This document shows positions 1-11,149 of a stretch of DNA of 45,466 nt, piece by piece. The stretch's first letter is position 1. Every line of letters begins with the position of its first letter. The position numbers and the translations under genes are program-made. This stretch comes from Folioceros fuciformis (lineage: Eukaryota > Anthocerotophyta > Anthocerotopsida > Anthocerotales), in NCBI GenBank assembly GCA_049999805.1, contig JBNGIO010006224.1, forward strand, positions 158,895-204,360, read 5' to 3'. Below the pieces are notes generated by a model, which did not search any database, was not told where the DNA came from, and was given only the letters and a program-made list of their open reading frames with translations.

Positions 1-529
1 GTGATCCAGCGCCAGAGGACAGGCTCGAGAGGAAGCCGAAATCGGAAGCCGGAGGTTGATTTGCTGGACCAAAATGTTGTGCGCCCCGATGATCGTGAAC
101 AAGGGGATCCGATCGCTCGATCCGGAGATTGTGTGACGCTGATAGATGCCCTCGGATTGGAAGATTGTGCAGCTGTATGCGCTGTCCAGTTTGATGGTGG
201 ATGAGACCGTGAAGCTTATCTGAAGCACCAGGATCACCTTCTCCGTTGGGGGGTAGTCTGCCCTGCGGATGATGTCTGCCGCCGAGTGCACTTTTATTAC
301 GATCCCGCCGGTTGTCGAACATGGTCCACCTTTTAAAGGGAGCCGGATATCAGGGCAGGTGGAGTGCGTTCATACACACTGGGAGCAGCAACTCAGGATC
401 ACGCAGCTAGACACCAGCTATGAACAATACTGCATGCGTGCAGTGACAAGTAGTACCTGCCGCTAATAACTGGACGAGGCTCAGCAACGCTCGGATGAAC
501 ACGAAAGCGAGAACCGCTCGACCCTTCAT
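1..529 (-). CDS. Secreted beta-helix-like protein, 5' part only
   Basis: Partial gene leaving the window at base 1. Exon 1 (529-457) starts with ATG and encodes a classic signal peptide: MKGR, then a hydrophobic stretch ending LLAAG. It ends in phase 1 at a GT donor. Exon 2 (329-1) starts after an AG acceptor, keeps the frame, and is open to the window edge (109 codons). The mature part has short beta-strand-like repeats rich in I, V, T and S, including TVSSTIKL, HTISGSS and FTIIGAHNILVQ. This resembles the coils of right-handed parallel beta-helix (pectin-lyase-like) proteins. The fold is inferred from pattern only; no catalytic residues are visible. The signal peptide and frame-preserving splice make a real gene likely, with export to wall or apoplast as the inferred destination. 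Confidence 0.5.
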
Positions 530-1430
530 TGTGTCGCTCAGACTTTGTACCTTTGCTCGCTAGCTAGGTCCACGAAGCTTCTGGGACTCTTGCCCGTCTG
601 CAACCAACAGATTCAAGCAGTTACGGTGAGCACTCCGATGCGAGAGTGAATGAAAGGCTCTAGAGCAGGACCAGCAAAGGAGGACTCAATGGAGTGTCAG
701 AAAACATGGACGGAAGTGCGCAGAAAAGAAGGATGGACGCTGGTGGAAGCCAGTGGCAAGAAGCATCAGCCGCTCCATATAGTTAATGCCCTGTGTCCGA
801 TCACCAATATCTGCCGAGCACTAGAGTCACAGGCCGACACCTTTCTTCCATCGGGACAGAAACCATGGTGTCAGAGGAGCAGGACGAGGTGTAACATGGT
901 CACAGGAGACCTGGGTTGCCCGCAAGCAGCTTTCGGTTGTCCTTACCCATAAGAAAAGCATTCAATGCTGTTGGAGCTGCCCAAGAAGGAGCTTGTCCAG
1001 GGTCAAAATAGTCACCAGGGTACAGTCGACTGCTGTGCAGTACTATTCAGTTCGCACAAAACAATGTACGTATATACACGTTGTGCAAGGAGGCACTCAT
1101 CAGTGGGATCTCGTCCTGAGCTCCAAGATGTGCACACTTGACTTGTTCTAATTACTTTTGGCTGAAGCACAACCGATCAGGACGGGACGGTGTGTCCAGT
1201 CACCCCGGATATACACTGAAATCCCTTCACACTCCCACCTCCAGGCTCAAGTTTACGACAGATGGCGTCGGCAGGCTCAAGTTTCTGACAGATGGTGTCG
1301 GCAGGATGCCCGTCATCCGCAAACAAGGCGTTTCGTGAGTTGTCCCTGTTCGCCCAATTGAGTGGATTCAAAAAAATGAGCTCGAGTGAAGCAACTGTAA
1401 TCCTAGGAAGGACTAAACGATCGAGAAGCT
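530..1430. other. Intergenic, with a 30-bp direct repeat
   Basis: This stretch separates the start of the secreted-protein gene (529, minus) from the stop of the XS/XH gene (1431, minus), so it should hold the promoter of the former and the 3' end of the latter. A 30-bp unit is repeated back to back at 1243-1272 and 1273-1302 (AGGCTCAAGTTT..GACAGATGG.GTCGGC). No convincing coding exon was seen. Confidence 0.6.
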
Positions 1431-3406
1431 CTAGGCGCTTCTCCTCCGTTTGAGGACCGTATTGGCATCACGCTCATCTCCATCAAGGACAGTTGCCTCA
1501 GGAGCGGCCCACTCAATGAGGTCACCCGGCTTTATGTCCTCTGATTCTTTCAAGTAGACTACAAAATCAAGATCGAAACCTCTCTCCTTCATCCAATTAT
1601 TCTTCTTGAGGAGTTCCTCTTCCTTCAACCGCAGCTGATGTACCAGGGTCTTGTTCAAAGTTTCTTTCGCCTCGATATTCCTTCGTCTTGCTTCATTGAC
1701 CGCATTCTTTGCGGCAATGAGATCATCCTTCCGTTCAAGCTCCTCCCTAAGAGACTCCAGCTCCTGAGCCTGATCGTCTAATAAAGAGTTTTTCCTCTGT
1801 AGTTCTTCCCTTGACGCGCGAATTAGCGCAATGCTCTCGGCCACCTGCTCTTGAACAATGCATATCACTGCACTCTCGTTCCCCAGCCTCCGCTTAGCAA
1901 TCTCAAGCTGCTCACCCGTGGCTTCCAGATTCTCCTGTATAACCAGAGGAACATGTCTTCGGAGCTCCTGCTCAGCTGACTCAAGGCGCTGTTTTGTTTG
2001 CTCTTCCTGCACTTTCGTGCACTCGGCCGCTTTTGACAAACGTGCCAACTCTGCATTGCGAATCCGAATCATGACAGTCTTCATTTCTATGACTTCCTCC
2101 AAACCCTTGATCACTTCGCCCAGTGTTGCCTTGCGATCTTCAATGACATTCCAAGCAACGGTAACCGTATTGTTCTCTCCAACATTAAGCGATCCTTGGG
2201 CATTGCCGAACGTCCTCAAGAACTTCCGATATACCTCGTCACCCCAATCCTCCCTTAGCCTCTGCAGCTTTGGGCTATCCCTTTCAATGGTCTGCGATCA
2301 GAAAGAACCAGGCCACAAGAACCAGCTTGAAGAGCTCAGTAAAATCACGACAGAACAACAAAACACGCACACACACAATAGCATCTCTCTAGACTTGAAC
2401 ATATACGACGTCATGAGCAAAAGGTCATGTCTGTCACGGAATACCAATGGGCCTCCGTGCAGGGCGTGCATATCCAGCTGACTGACATCTCGGAAGGCGA
2501 TTCCATTACAAGGTCCATACTCCTTAAGTGCTTTGGTGGCTACTTCCAGGTCCTACAAATCATGCATGGAACACTGACCAGATGCAGAGGCAGAGAGATA
2601 TTGCGTCAAAAGCGAAAGAAACCTTAACAAGCAAACACTGCACTCACTTTATCGGCTGAACCCTTGCGACTGCTAAGAGACTCGCGGATCTCCCCCACAT
2701 CGTTCATCAAGGATGTCACCAGGGTCGTCAACTCCGCCGGGGCCACTTCATGACTTTCTCCTCTGCGGCTCTACAGCCACAAAGACAATTAGGCGCACGA
2801 TCAACGCCTAAGGAGCCCGAGCTTCCAGACCTGCTGTATGCACCCCGACAAGCCAAGACGACTACACACAAACTGAATTTAACTACCCTCTCTAAACTAC
2901 CGAACAGGACTCACTCGAAATATCGCCGTCTCCCGCATCACCCGTTCGTCCACAAGCTCTTCAACCATGCCGGCAACAGTGCCCAAAGACCCGTACCGAG
3001 CCAAGCCGAAACCAGCATCGTCATCAAGGTCTTGCGCGCCGGCCATCCAGCCGTACAGGGGCCAAGGTAAGTTGCAGCACTCCGCCGGCTCCGCCACTTC
3101 GTTCTGGAGCCATAGCGCTGCCCAATTACGCCGACCTCGTCCCGCATCCTCAAAGAATCTGGCGAAAGCTTGCGCACTCATGTAACCATGCATGTCGCGC
3201 CTGAACTGCACGAACCCTTGAAGGTAAGGCTTGTGGGCAGCCTTCTCATGTATGACAACCTTCTGCGGAAGAAACTCAGAAAAAAATTGTGCAATCCGTT
3301 CCCTGGCCTCCACCAGCTTCCAATACCCTGGTATGTTAGTAATCACTCCTGTCCACGGCAACACAACCAAATCGTCGACCTGCTTCCTGGGAGCCCGTGT
3401 CTCCAT
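1431..3406 (-). CDS. XS/XH-domain coiled-coil protein (IDN2/FDM/SGS3-like)
   Basis: Four exons: 3406-2915, 2770-2648, 2552-2445 and 2291-1431, all phase 0 with GT-AG introns, giving 527 residues. An in-frame stop just upstream supports the ATG at 3406. Residues about 10-150 match the XS domain: VVLPWTGVITNIP near the start, HGYMSAQAF in the middle and LYGWMAGAQDLDDD near the end. Residues about 245-305 match the conserved C-terminal half of the XH domain (KLQRLREDWGDEVY, then AWNVIEDRKATLGEVI). Residues about 305-490 form a long charged coiled coil, followed by an acidic tail. XS/XH proteins bind double-stranded RNA ends and support RNA-directed DNA methylation or siRNA amplification. Oddities: there is no N-terminal zf-XS, and XH lies before the coiled coil rather than after it. 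Exons 2-3 (residues 165-241) match nothing I recognise. Confidence 0.8.
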
Positions 3407-5051
3407 TTTCCCTCTCAATCAGCCACAGGCATGATCGGAACTGGGAACCCAGTACCCCCGTCAGCTGCACCTAGGACGGCAGGACAATGATGGAGACGAC
3501 CCCTTGCACCTATCCATTTGCTACGCACCAGCTTGACACCCCGAGCCTGCTATCCTTCTGCCAGGGCACCTACGCAGTCGTGCCGACCATAAACCCTGCT
3601 CACGCCTCTTAGTAGGGGGGCGGGATGCTCTCTGTAGCCAACAGCACTCCCCGAGTCTTGTAAACGATACCCTTTTTTCCCCCAAAAATTTTTGTACTTT
3701 GCGTACTATCCAAACCCTACATCTTAAAAACAAAAAAAAGTACACCCATCTTCAAAAGTCTTTGTGAAGGAAGGCCGTCTGACATTTTATACACCCACAC
3801 AAAGGCTGTCACACATTTTTTACACGAACAACAGTATGGTACCCTACGGTATATAGAATGTCTAGTCCAACCAAAGGTCTTTCGAGTTGCAACCAATTTT
3901 TAGAATCTCTACTAGTATGTACGTTATAATGTCTCTAGAATAGGATCTCTCCTTTAGAACCTTGGTATCCATATATAATATCTAAGGCATATCATATATC
4001 TCCTTAACTTAAACCCTAAACCCCCACCGAAAGCTTTCCCCAAGAACAAGGAGAGACACCAAATATGTTTCTTAATGCAAAATTGGTGGAAGTGTCAAAT
4101 CCATTGTGAAGTGATGGATTCATTTTGAAAGTGGTTGTTCTTCCCAATGTTTGTGTTGTACAAGTGTGCAACTGGTTGCAAATGCCACTTTCCTAAAGAT
4201 AGAGTTTGGATTTTCTACATTTAGGGTTTTCATACAATATTTATACCTTGGGACATAAGTTAAGAGTTTGCTACATTACAGGTTTGCCAAAGAGGTTTAT
4301 ATTTCCATACATACATAGGTTTAGGGTATGCTACATTTAAGGATTGTAGAGGATGCACAAATTGTATAAAGGTTTAGGGTTTGTTATATTTAATTGTTAC
4401 AGAAGATTTTACATGGAATGCCCATCAACTTTCTTTAGTTATGTTTTGGGATGGACAAGGTGTTGTGTGTCTAAAGCCTATTGTCTATTATGAAATGGGT
4501 TTTGGGATAAGTAAACTTGATTATGAGAGATAATGGAGATCTTGCGTGCATTGTGATGTGGGTACTTAAATAAGTGAATTGCCCTACTGATTTGGGGAAC
4601 CAAATAGGTTCCAAGACCATCCACGTTGTAAAGACCCTTTAATGGCATTTTAGATAGGTTTCACATTAAAACTCCAAAGCCAGTCATGCATCAACCGGGT
4701 GATTTGAATCTGTTAGAGAAAATGAACCATGCAAAAGACAAAGTGTGAATGTAGATGTACTTGTGGTAATATAGATAGTGTGTTAGAATCTTGTCTTTTG
4801 TTGCAGTGGGCGCTGTTGGTGGTAACATCAGCTGCCTTCTTTTAGGATATGCTGGACTGCTGGTCCGCATTTCTGTCCATTGTCATGGTGTTTTGTTAGG
4901 ATTGGTTGTTACTTGCTAAATGAGGTTTGATAGAGGTTGGGGGCACTGGAAAAGGGCATGCATGGCGGCTTGTTTGGATGGCTGTTTGAAGCCTGGCTTG
5001 AATAGCGTGTGTCCGACCAGGCCTCAAGACCAGACAGAGTAGTTGATCTGA
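3407..5051. other. Gene-poor AT-rich DNA with TTTAGGG-like motifs
   Basis: No supported gene. The part up to about 3750 is upstream of the XS/XH gene and should contain its promoter. From about 3750 the sequence becomes AT-rich. CTTAAACCCTAAACCCCC occurs near 4010. Diverged repeats of the form GGTTTAGGGTaTGCTACATTTAAGG occur at about 4205-4400. These look like scattered telomere-box or degenerate interstitial repeats, not a telomere. Confidence 0.5.
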
Positions 5052-5445
5052 TCACTCTGATCGAGGAATTCCTGCCCGATCGCGATTCTGTTCCTTCAGA
5101 GCCTTTCGCTTCGCCGAGTACAGAACAAAATCAGTGTCCTTTGGCAGACACATGTGCTGAAAATGTAGATTAAATGCTGTTGCACTGCACTGTAAGATCA
5201 TGGCTCCGTGCAGTGCTTTAATTGATGCACCCAGGTAGAGAATGTATGCAGGTCTGCCGAAGTAGCGACTTCCCAGCTCAACCTGGACAAGAGCTACGCA
5301 GATAATTGACCCCATGACTGATTGAGGCCGCAAAAGCATAGGAGCAGGAATCACTGATGCTGGCATCAGCAAAGATCTCTTGGGAAGGGAGTTGGCCGTC
5401 TGTCCAACAGACAGGGTCCGTATGCTGGAAGTTTCTTCAACCCGG
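5052..5445 (-). CDS. Candidate terminal exon, hydrophobic protein, unidentified
   Basis: An open frame of 131 codons ends at TGA (5052-5054). It is preceded by a plausible AG acceptor at 5446-5447, with one base completing a split codon. It encodes a Ser/Thr-rich start (EETSSIRTLSVGQ), two hydrophobic stretches (MGSIICVALVQV and AYILYLGASIKALHGAMIL) and a basic tail (YSAKRKALKEQNRDRAG). This would suit the C-terminal exon of a membrane protein. Another open minus-strand stretch lies at about 5530-5700 but I could not join the two convincingly. I do not recognise the family; a faint resemblance to TauE/SafE C-termini is too weak to use. Confidence 0.3.
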
Positions 5446-5899
5446 CTGTCATGTATTGTTATTTGAGGACCAGCCTCTCTTACAGGATGTCTTATGAATT
5501 GTAAATCACCTCATCTTCTAACACTTTAGCTGACTCCATCGATCTGCTAAACAGGCTAAAAGTTGATGGCACGATTTGTTATATGGGGAGTTGCCGACGA
5601 AGCAAGCGTGGTGAGCAGATCCTTTACCGCGTTCACCACTGTCGTTCCCAGTGTTTACATCTTTTTTGAATGTCATGTCGATTGTTTTGCCCTCTGCACG
5701 TAGAACACAAAAGCATGTATGTTATCCTGTCAGGTTTACAATAGTTGCAAGCCTCCTTGCCGCCCGCTGCTCCCAATTTATGCCCTGCTCGGACCAGGTA
5801 CAACCTTGGCCACAGGTGAAACTTTCCAACAGCATTTGAGATATTGTTGATCAGGCTAGCCCTGAAAGAAGTGTCAGCAAGGCGAGGAGCGGTTTCCTG

Positions 5900-7351
5900 T
5901 CATTTTTTCCATGCACAACTACTTCTATGAGTGTCTGCTCTGCAGATGGAGCAAAAGAGAATTCGGACCACCAACCACATGGTAGCACTGCGTAAAACGA
6001 TTACAGACATGAGCCCATGCTCTGTAGGCCGTCACTGGTGTCATGAATGAGTCACCGGGGCATGTCATGCTTGGGCCTTGAAGGTCTCAGCAAATTATTT
6101 GCTGAGACTTCCTTTCCTACGTGCCTATGAAACATTTCTTCCATTGACGATATGTAGTAGTGGGTACCGTTGGTGGTTTCAGAGAAGGAGGAAAGCCACG
6201 TTTCTACACATGGAACATCGATCACCTGTTCACCCTAATCACAAACAACATAGGGAGGGAGGAAGGAGGGCAGGATCCATCTCATTACGCACCCATGGTC
6301 GGATTATAAACTTCCAGGTTAAGAAGCCTGAAGGAACCTTCGTCGTCACCGGTCAACCCTAGCCCTAGGCCCCCAAGTTTGTACAGCAGACTCGCGCACT
6401 CTTGCCATATCGCAGGCTTCGCAGAAAGTAGAAATTTGGAAACCGCGCACAGATTTCTTCTTACTTACATTCTACCAGACGAGGTGAGTACAAGTGTAAC
6501 GTAGCTGGCTCTCGGTTTTCAGCATCTCCCCGCTTTCGTATCCTGCCGGCCTGCGACTCCGAAAGCCATATCATCCGGCAAGGTCCCGGTAGATTTAGGG
6601 TAATTCATCTGCCCATCCAGAGCATCCACCGAAACCGGCTTGTGTAAACTTTGGAGCAGGAGACCTTCTGGAGCGTAGCTGAAAACGTGGTGTGTCTGGC
6701 AGTTCGGTTCCTTGCAGTCAAAGTGAGCGGGACCCCTTCCTACAGTGCAATGCGTGTTGACGCACTCCAGGCAGCCATGGATCCAAGGATACCTTGTAAA
6801 TCACTCGTGGCTGCGACAGTGCTTTCATCCACAGAGAAATGGGGTCCGAATGCACAATTCACTTCATGATTCGAAGTCTTTAGAGTGGCAGGCAAACTTG
6901 CAGTCCACCCTTTCCCACATTTTCGGCCTCGGCTTCGGCCAAGGCCGAACCCGATCTTCCCATGGCCTTCGCTACCGCATGCATGTAATAATCTAGACCA
7001 TACCATGTTGGTTGGGAGGCAGAGCGATTGGTAGCTTCGAAATGCTACACGATTGGGACACCAACAGTTGCCCCATCGGTAACCGGGGACTCGAGACTGC
7101 CTGCACCTTCATATATATGTCTCCCGGATTCCTTTTTGCACGCTTCGCTTTTTCTAGGTCTGTCGTGCCCACTGGCATAAAAGCAGGGTTCTTGTTCTCC
7201 TCCATTAGCCATTACCATCGCCGCCAGTGCACTACGCTTTCGGAACTCAGCTCTGTAGTTTATTATTATATTATATTTAGCTTATTTTTATATTACAATT
7301 TTTAAAGTATCTCAATAAAGTTTGATATATTTTCTTATAATAATATTGAAT
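5900..7351. other. No gene recognised; upstream region of PLATZ gene
   Basis: Short open frames here show no family similarity. A GC-rich inverted sequence (TCGGCCT..AGGCCGA) at about 6922-6948 could form a hairpin. Base composition shifts sharply at about 7255 to almost pure A/T, just before the PLATZ start codon. Confidence 0.5.
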
Positions 7352-8610
7352 ATGGAAGATCAAGGGCAAATATTTTCTCACATTCTACCTCTACATGTAG
7401 ACTGGCAACAACCAATGACTCTAGTTTCTCAAGGTTCAGGTAGCATTGCCCAAGATGGAGGGGAAGGATTTCCTCACAATTTAAGTAAACAAGATCAAGG
7501 ACAAGTATCTACAAGTGAGCATTCCTGTGAGCAAGGTCATGGACAAGCATCTTCTTCATGTTCAACAGATAGGCTTGGTGGAGATGAAGAGTTTCCTCTT
7601 CATTTAAGTAAAGAAGGTCAAGGACAAGCATCACCTTCCTGCTCAAGAGATGCACCCACCATGAGACAACTTAGTTCCAGTCCAATATGGTTGGGTGGGT
7701 TGTTAGAGGTGACAAACATGCTCTACAAAGTTTGCAATATTCATAAGCACAAGCCAGGTTCTTTGTTAAGGAGTTTTTGTGTTTCGTGTACGAATAAGCC
7801 TCTATGTCGATGTTGTGTGGAAGAAGATCACTTCAACCACAAGATACTACAAGTGAGATCTGTGGCACATAAAGTTTGTGTACGCGTGAATGATATTTTG
7901 GAATTGGACAATAGTGTTGATTACACTNNNNNNNNNNNNNNNNNNNNNNNNNNNNNNNNNNNNNNNNNNNNNNNNNNNNNNNNNNNNNNNNNNNNNNNNN
8001 NNNNNNNNNNNNNNNNNNNNNNNNNNNAAATGGTATAACAGTTGGTCCCACCATATGCTCGGATGTGGAGGATATGAAATACAATGATTCAAAAAATGTG
8101 CTACAGGATGTTCAAGAAGATTATGCAAGCACCAACAAGCTTATTGGAAATAGAAAAAGGAAAGTAAAATTTCCTCTAGATAACTTGCAAGATGAACACA
8201 ATGAGCAAGCTATGATTTGCCATCCAGCTCAAAATAAAAGACAAAAAGTACAGTTTTCACTGGGTAAATTGAAGTGCGAAACCAATGAGCAAACTATGGC
8301 TTGTAAAAACCTGGAAACTAATAATTTACTACAAATTGACAAATATAGCGTGTGCAAGAAAACTATGGTGATCAAACAATGTTGTGAACAGTGTATCTCT
8401 AAAAAGTTACTTCTTTTTCCATGTGCTACATCATACATCAATATTAAAAAAACATTGTATGAAATTAAGTTACAATCTCCTTCAGTTGCATGTGTGATTT
8501 CACATCTTGTTATGAATACAAATTTGGATGTTAAGGTTATGAATGTTGAGAAAATTTGTAACATATATGAAAATGGAGATACATCTTGTGAAGATAGTAA
8601 TAGTGTATAA
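7352..8610 (+). CDS. PLATZ-type zinc-binding protein, interrupted by gap
   Basis: The ATG at 7352 opens 192 codons up to a 100-N gap (7928-8027). A second open stretch, in another frame because the gap length is arbitrary, runs to TAA at 8608-8610. Residues about 113-192 match the PLATZ domain: WLGGLLEV, then a Cys/His set at C128, H131, C143, C146, C152, C155, H160 and H163, then KILQVRSVAHKVCVRVNDI. PLATZ proteins are plant-specific and bind A/T-rich DNA. The N-terminal 110 residues form an unusual extension with an imperfect repeat (GG.EEFP.HLSK..QGQ.S.S.CS). After the gap the usual second cysteine cluster is not recognisable; the tail is Lys-rich, with two NRKRKVKF/NKRQKVQF-like basic motifs that could serve nuclear import. 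Missing sequence or an intron may lie in the gap. Confidence 0.7.
7928..8027. other. 100-N assembly gap inside PLATZ gene
   Basis: Exactly 100 unknown bases. The reading frame differs on the two sides, so the true gap length is not 100 or an intron is hidden here. Confidence 0.95.
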
Positions 8611-8708
8611 TAAATTGAGAATTTTAACTCGTATGGGTGTCATTTGATTGTAATTATGAACAAAACACAAAAGGATGATATCCTCAAAAATAAAGAAACA
8701 AATTTGTG

Positions 8709-8740
<32 letters not shown>

Positions 8741-9349
8741 CTTTTTTGATTGAAGGTAAACTCTATTTGTGTCACTGACCATATTTTTATATGAGTAACT
8801 TTGCAAAAGTGCGACTAAGTTGCTGATATTGTGGTTCCATTCTTAATTTTATAAGCCTATTAAAATGTTCCAACGTGGAGTGCATTGGACATACTCTCAC
8901 TTGCAGCAAGTGGGTAGATGAGTGCACATAACCATAGTTTTCACAACCAATGAATTATTTTATTTTAGTGGAAAAAAATCAGATTATCATATCCTCGATT
9001 TGTAGTCCAAGATGACTGTAACATGAGGGGATATGACATGGTTGAAGACATCCCCTAATGGAGATTCCTACTAGCTATCCTTAAACAAGAGGAGGAGAGG
9101 TGAGACCATAGATATCCATGCCAACCTACCTTTGGGTGGGATGAACCCATAGTTAGATGATGCTAAGAAGTTATGATGACCATCTATATGATATTATTTA
9201 TGTTAGGTGTTATTGCACACATACAGATTGACTTGGTACACAGATGGGATGATGAATGGAGGCCGCATAATGGACGCATTGAAAGAAAGACAGGCATATG
9301 AGTTGAACGACGGAAGAAGAGAGATGCATAAACATTTGGGGCTTGACAT
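8611..9349. other. AT-rich intergenic, homopolymer and (TA)n tract
   Basis: Downstream of the PLATZ gene. A run of about 19 A followed by a short (TA)n tract lies at about 8709-8740. No other gene or repeat was recognised before the first DUF674 unit begins near 9350. Confidence 0.6.
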
Positions 9350-9740
9350 GTGACATGGGTCCAGCGCCGCCGTACCGAGCAAATTTCACCTGGTCGCTCT
9401 CATAGTTGGGAGTGCGGACGGGTGGGAGTACGCAGTGACGCGCTGCTGGCCTCCCATGTCTGGTGCGCCAGCCCGTCAAATTGTGCGGCTGCAAACCCTG
9501 TTAGAGCGTCACTTACGGCTGAGTTGCTGTGCTGCCTCGCTCGCCCTGGCCTTCGCCTGGCCGCAATTCGCTTTCCCTTCCAATTTGCCTGCTGGTTGTG
9601 ACAGGTTGAGAGCGGGGGAGGAAGGAAGGACAGAAGGAAGGAAGGAAGAGGAGGACGCTGGCCAGATCCTCATTGCTCACCGGCAGATCTGAGGTTGCCG
9701 AGTTTTGGGGCGCTGCGCCTAGGGCCCGGCCAAGGACGCC

Positions 9741-10926
9741 ATGTCTGCGCAAAGCAGCTCCGAGCATTGCAGGTAAGTTTTGCGGCTGCCCCTGGTTCTT
9801 TGGCTAAGTCTGCAAGCACACTCACTACGCAATGCGCTGTGTCATTGTGGAAATGAGTGGGGGACGCGGTTTGGACGTCGTGTGTGGTGCGCAGACTCGA
9901 TGAGACTGGAGACGCCATGGTGCGCGCACAGAGGGTGTATCCAATCCCGCCGGAGGATGGCAAGCTGGGGATAGCGCGGCTGCTGCGGGACAAAGAGAGC
10001 GGACGAGTGGTGTACATGACGGTGAACACCAAGTTTGCCAACGTTTTTCTAACTGCGCTGAGCCTGCCGTTCAGCATCCTGCTTCTCATCTTTAAGGAGT
10101 CCACGTATCTGCCGCCGATCGGGGCCGTGCTCAACATGTTCCGGTCTATGCGAGGAAATGTACCGCCAGGAGCGAGCCAAGTGCGGGCTGACGGCAATGG
10201 ACCTGTGCCGAAGGCGGAGCCGGAGGAGCCCGACGAACATGTGCCGACGCTGGCAGATAACAGCACTGCTGCTTCTGGTGTCGTTGACGAGAACAGGGGG
10301 AAGGTTTACAGGAAGAGGAAAGCTCTCAAGTCAGTTGACAAGCAGATCCCAGTGGTAGCCAATCGGGTAACACCGAAGCGCTCCCCGGCGGAGCAGCGGC
10401 TGTGGCACATGCACATCTACAAGATGCTTGTGATGCACCAAGATCTTGAGATTAGCAGGATGGAAAGGAAGCAGTACCAGTGTCCTCATGCCATGACGCA
10501 ACAGAACTGCTCCATTCTGGTGTCGGACGCCAGAGGCAAGAATTGCATGCAGTGCGGATCGGAGATGACGGTGGAAGTGGTGCCTGAGAGTGGCCTCGTG
10601 CTTGTCAAAGGCGCATCTACTGTGGTATTTACGCATGAGCTAGAGGTCATCCCGCTAAGAAATGAGAATACGTTTCCGGAACTGGTGTCGAAGCAGAACG
10701 AGCTTCAGGATCTGTCCAAGATAGAGATGTGTGACATACCGGTTGGGGTTGAACAGGTACAGGTTGCTTCTCCTTTGCTTGTAGAGCCTGACCGCCCTTC
10801 CGCGTCCTTAACTTGTTTCGATCTACGGTGTGGCAGGTGTTGAAAATGGCTCATGCAGCAATGAGGTCTCACGCCCCGCTCACTGATGTTTTCGGCGGCA
10901 CAGAAGAGGCCTTCAAACCCTTTTGA
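9741..10926 (+). CDS. DUF674 family protein, copy A
   Basis: Three exons: 9741-9772, 9895-10756 and 10837-10926, giving 327 residues. Exon 1 is only 32 bases (MSAQSSSEHC plus a split Arg codon). The last intron is 80 bases. The N-terminal module (RVVYMTVNTKFANVFLTAL, STYLPPIGAVLNMF) matches the DUF674 opening motif. A middle Lys/Arg-rich linker follows. The second module has a four-Cys set (YQCP, QQNC, NCMQC), then VVFTHELEVIPL, and finally exon 3 supplies the family-typical MAHAAMRSHAPLTDVF ending. DUF674 is a plant family of unknown biochemical role. Exon boundaries, the split Arg codon and the ending are the same in copies B and C, which strongly supports the model. Residue identity with copy B looks like roughly two thirds. 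Confidence 0.8.
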
Positions 10927-11149
10927 ACGGATTGATGCCCACGATGAATCAAATGCTCAACTTGTCAGCACCGTGTATTGGTCATTAATTTATGGATATC
11001 CTCGTGAACAGAGAGTTCAACAACTGATGAGGGAACTTCCAAGGCTTCTTGATGTCACCATCTTAGCCTATACTACCGAACCCTCGGCTTCTACTTCGCT
11101 GCCCTAGTAGCTTGTGAAAATACTTCGCCATCATTCTGAGACCTTGTGT

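Noticed and set aside
1858-2481. Plus-strand 207-codon frame over the XS/XH gene
   Set aside because: Shadow of the minus-strand coiled-coil exon and its intron; Ser/Cys-rich without any motif.
5052-5445. TauE/SafE sulfite exporter C-terminus
   Set aside because: Only the GR..YI.YL...I.AL spacing is reminiscent; conserved flanking residues are missing.
10886-11107. A 73-codon plus frame after DUF674 copy A with a similar 74-codon frame at 22068-22292 in copy B
   Set aside because: It overlaps the last DUF674 exon in another frame and is absent in copy C. Similarity is explained by the recent A-B duplication.
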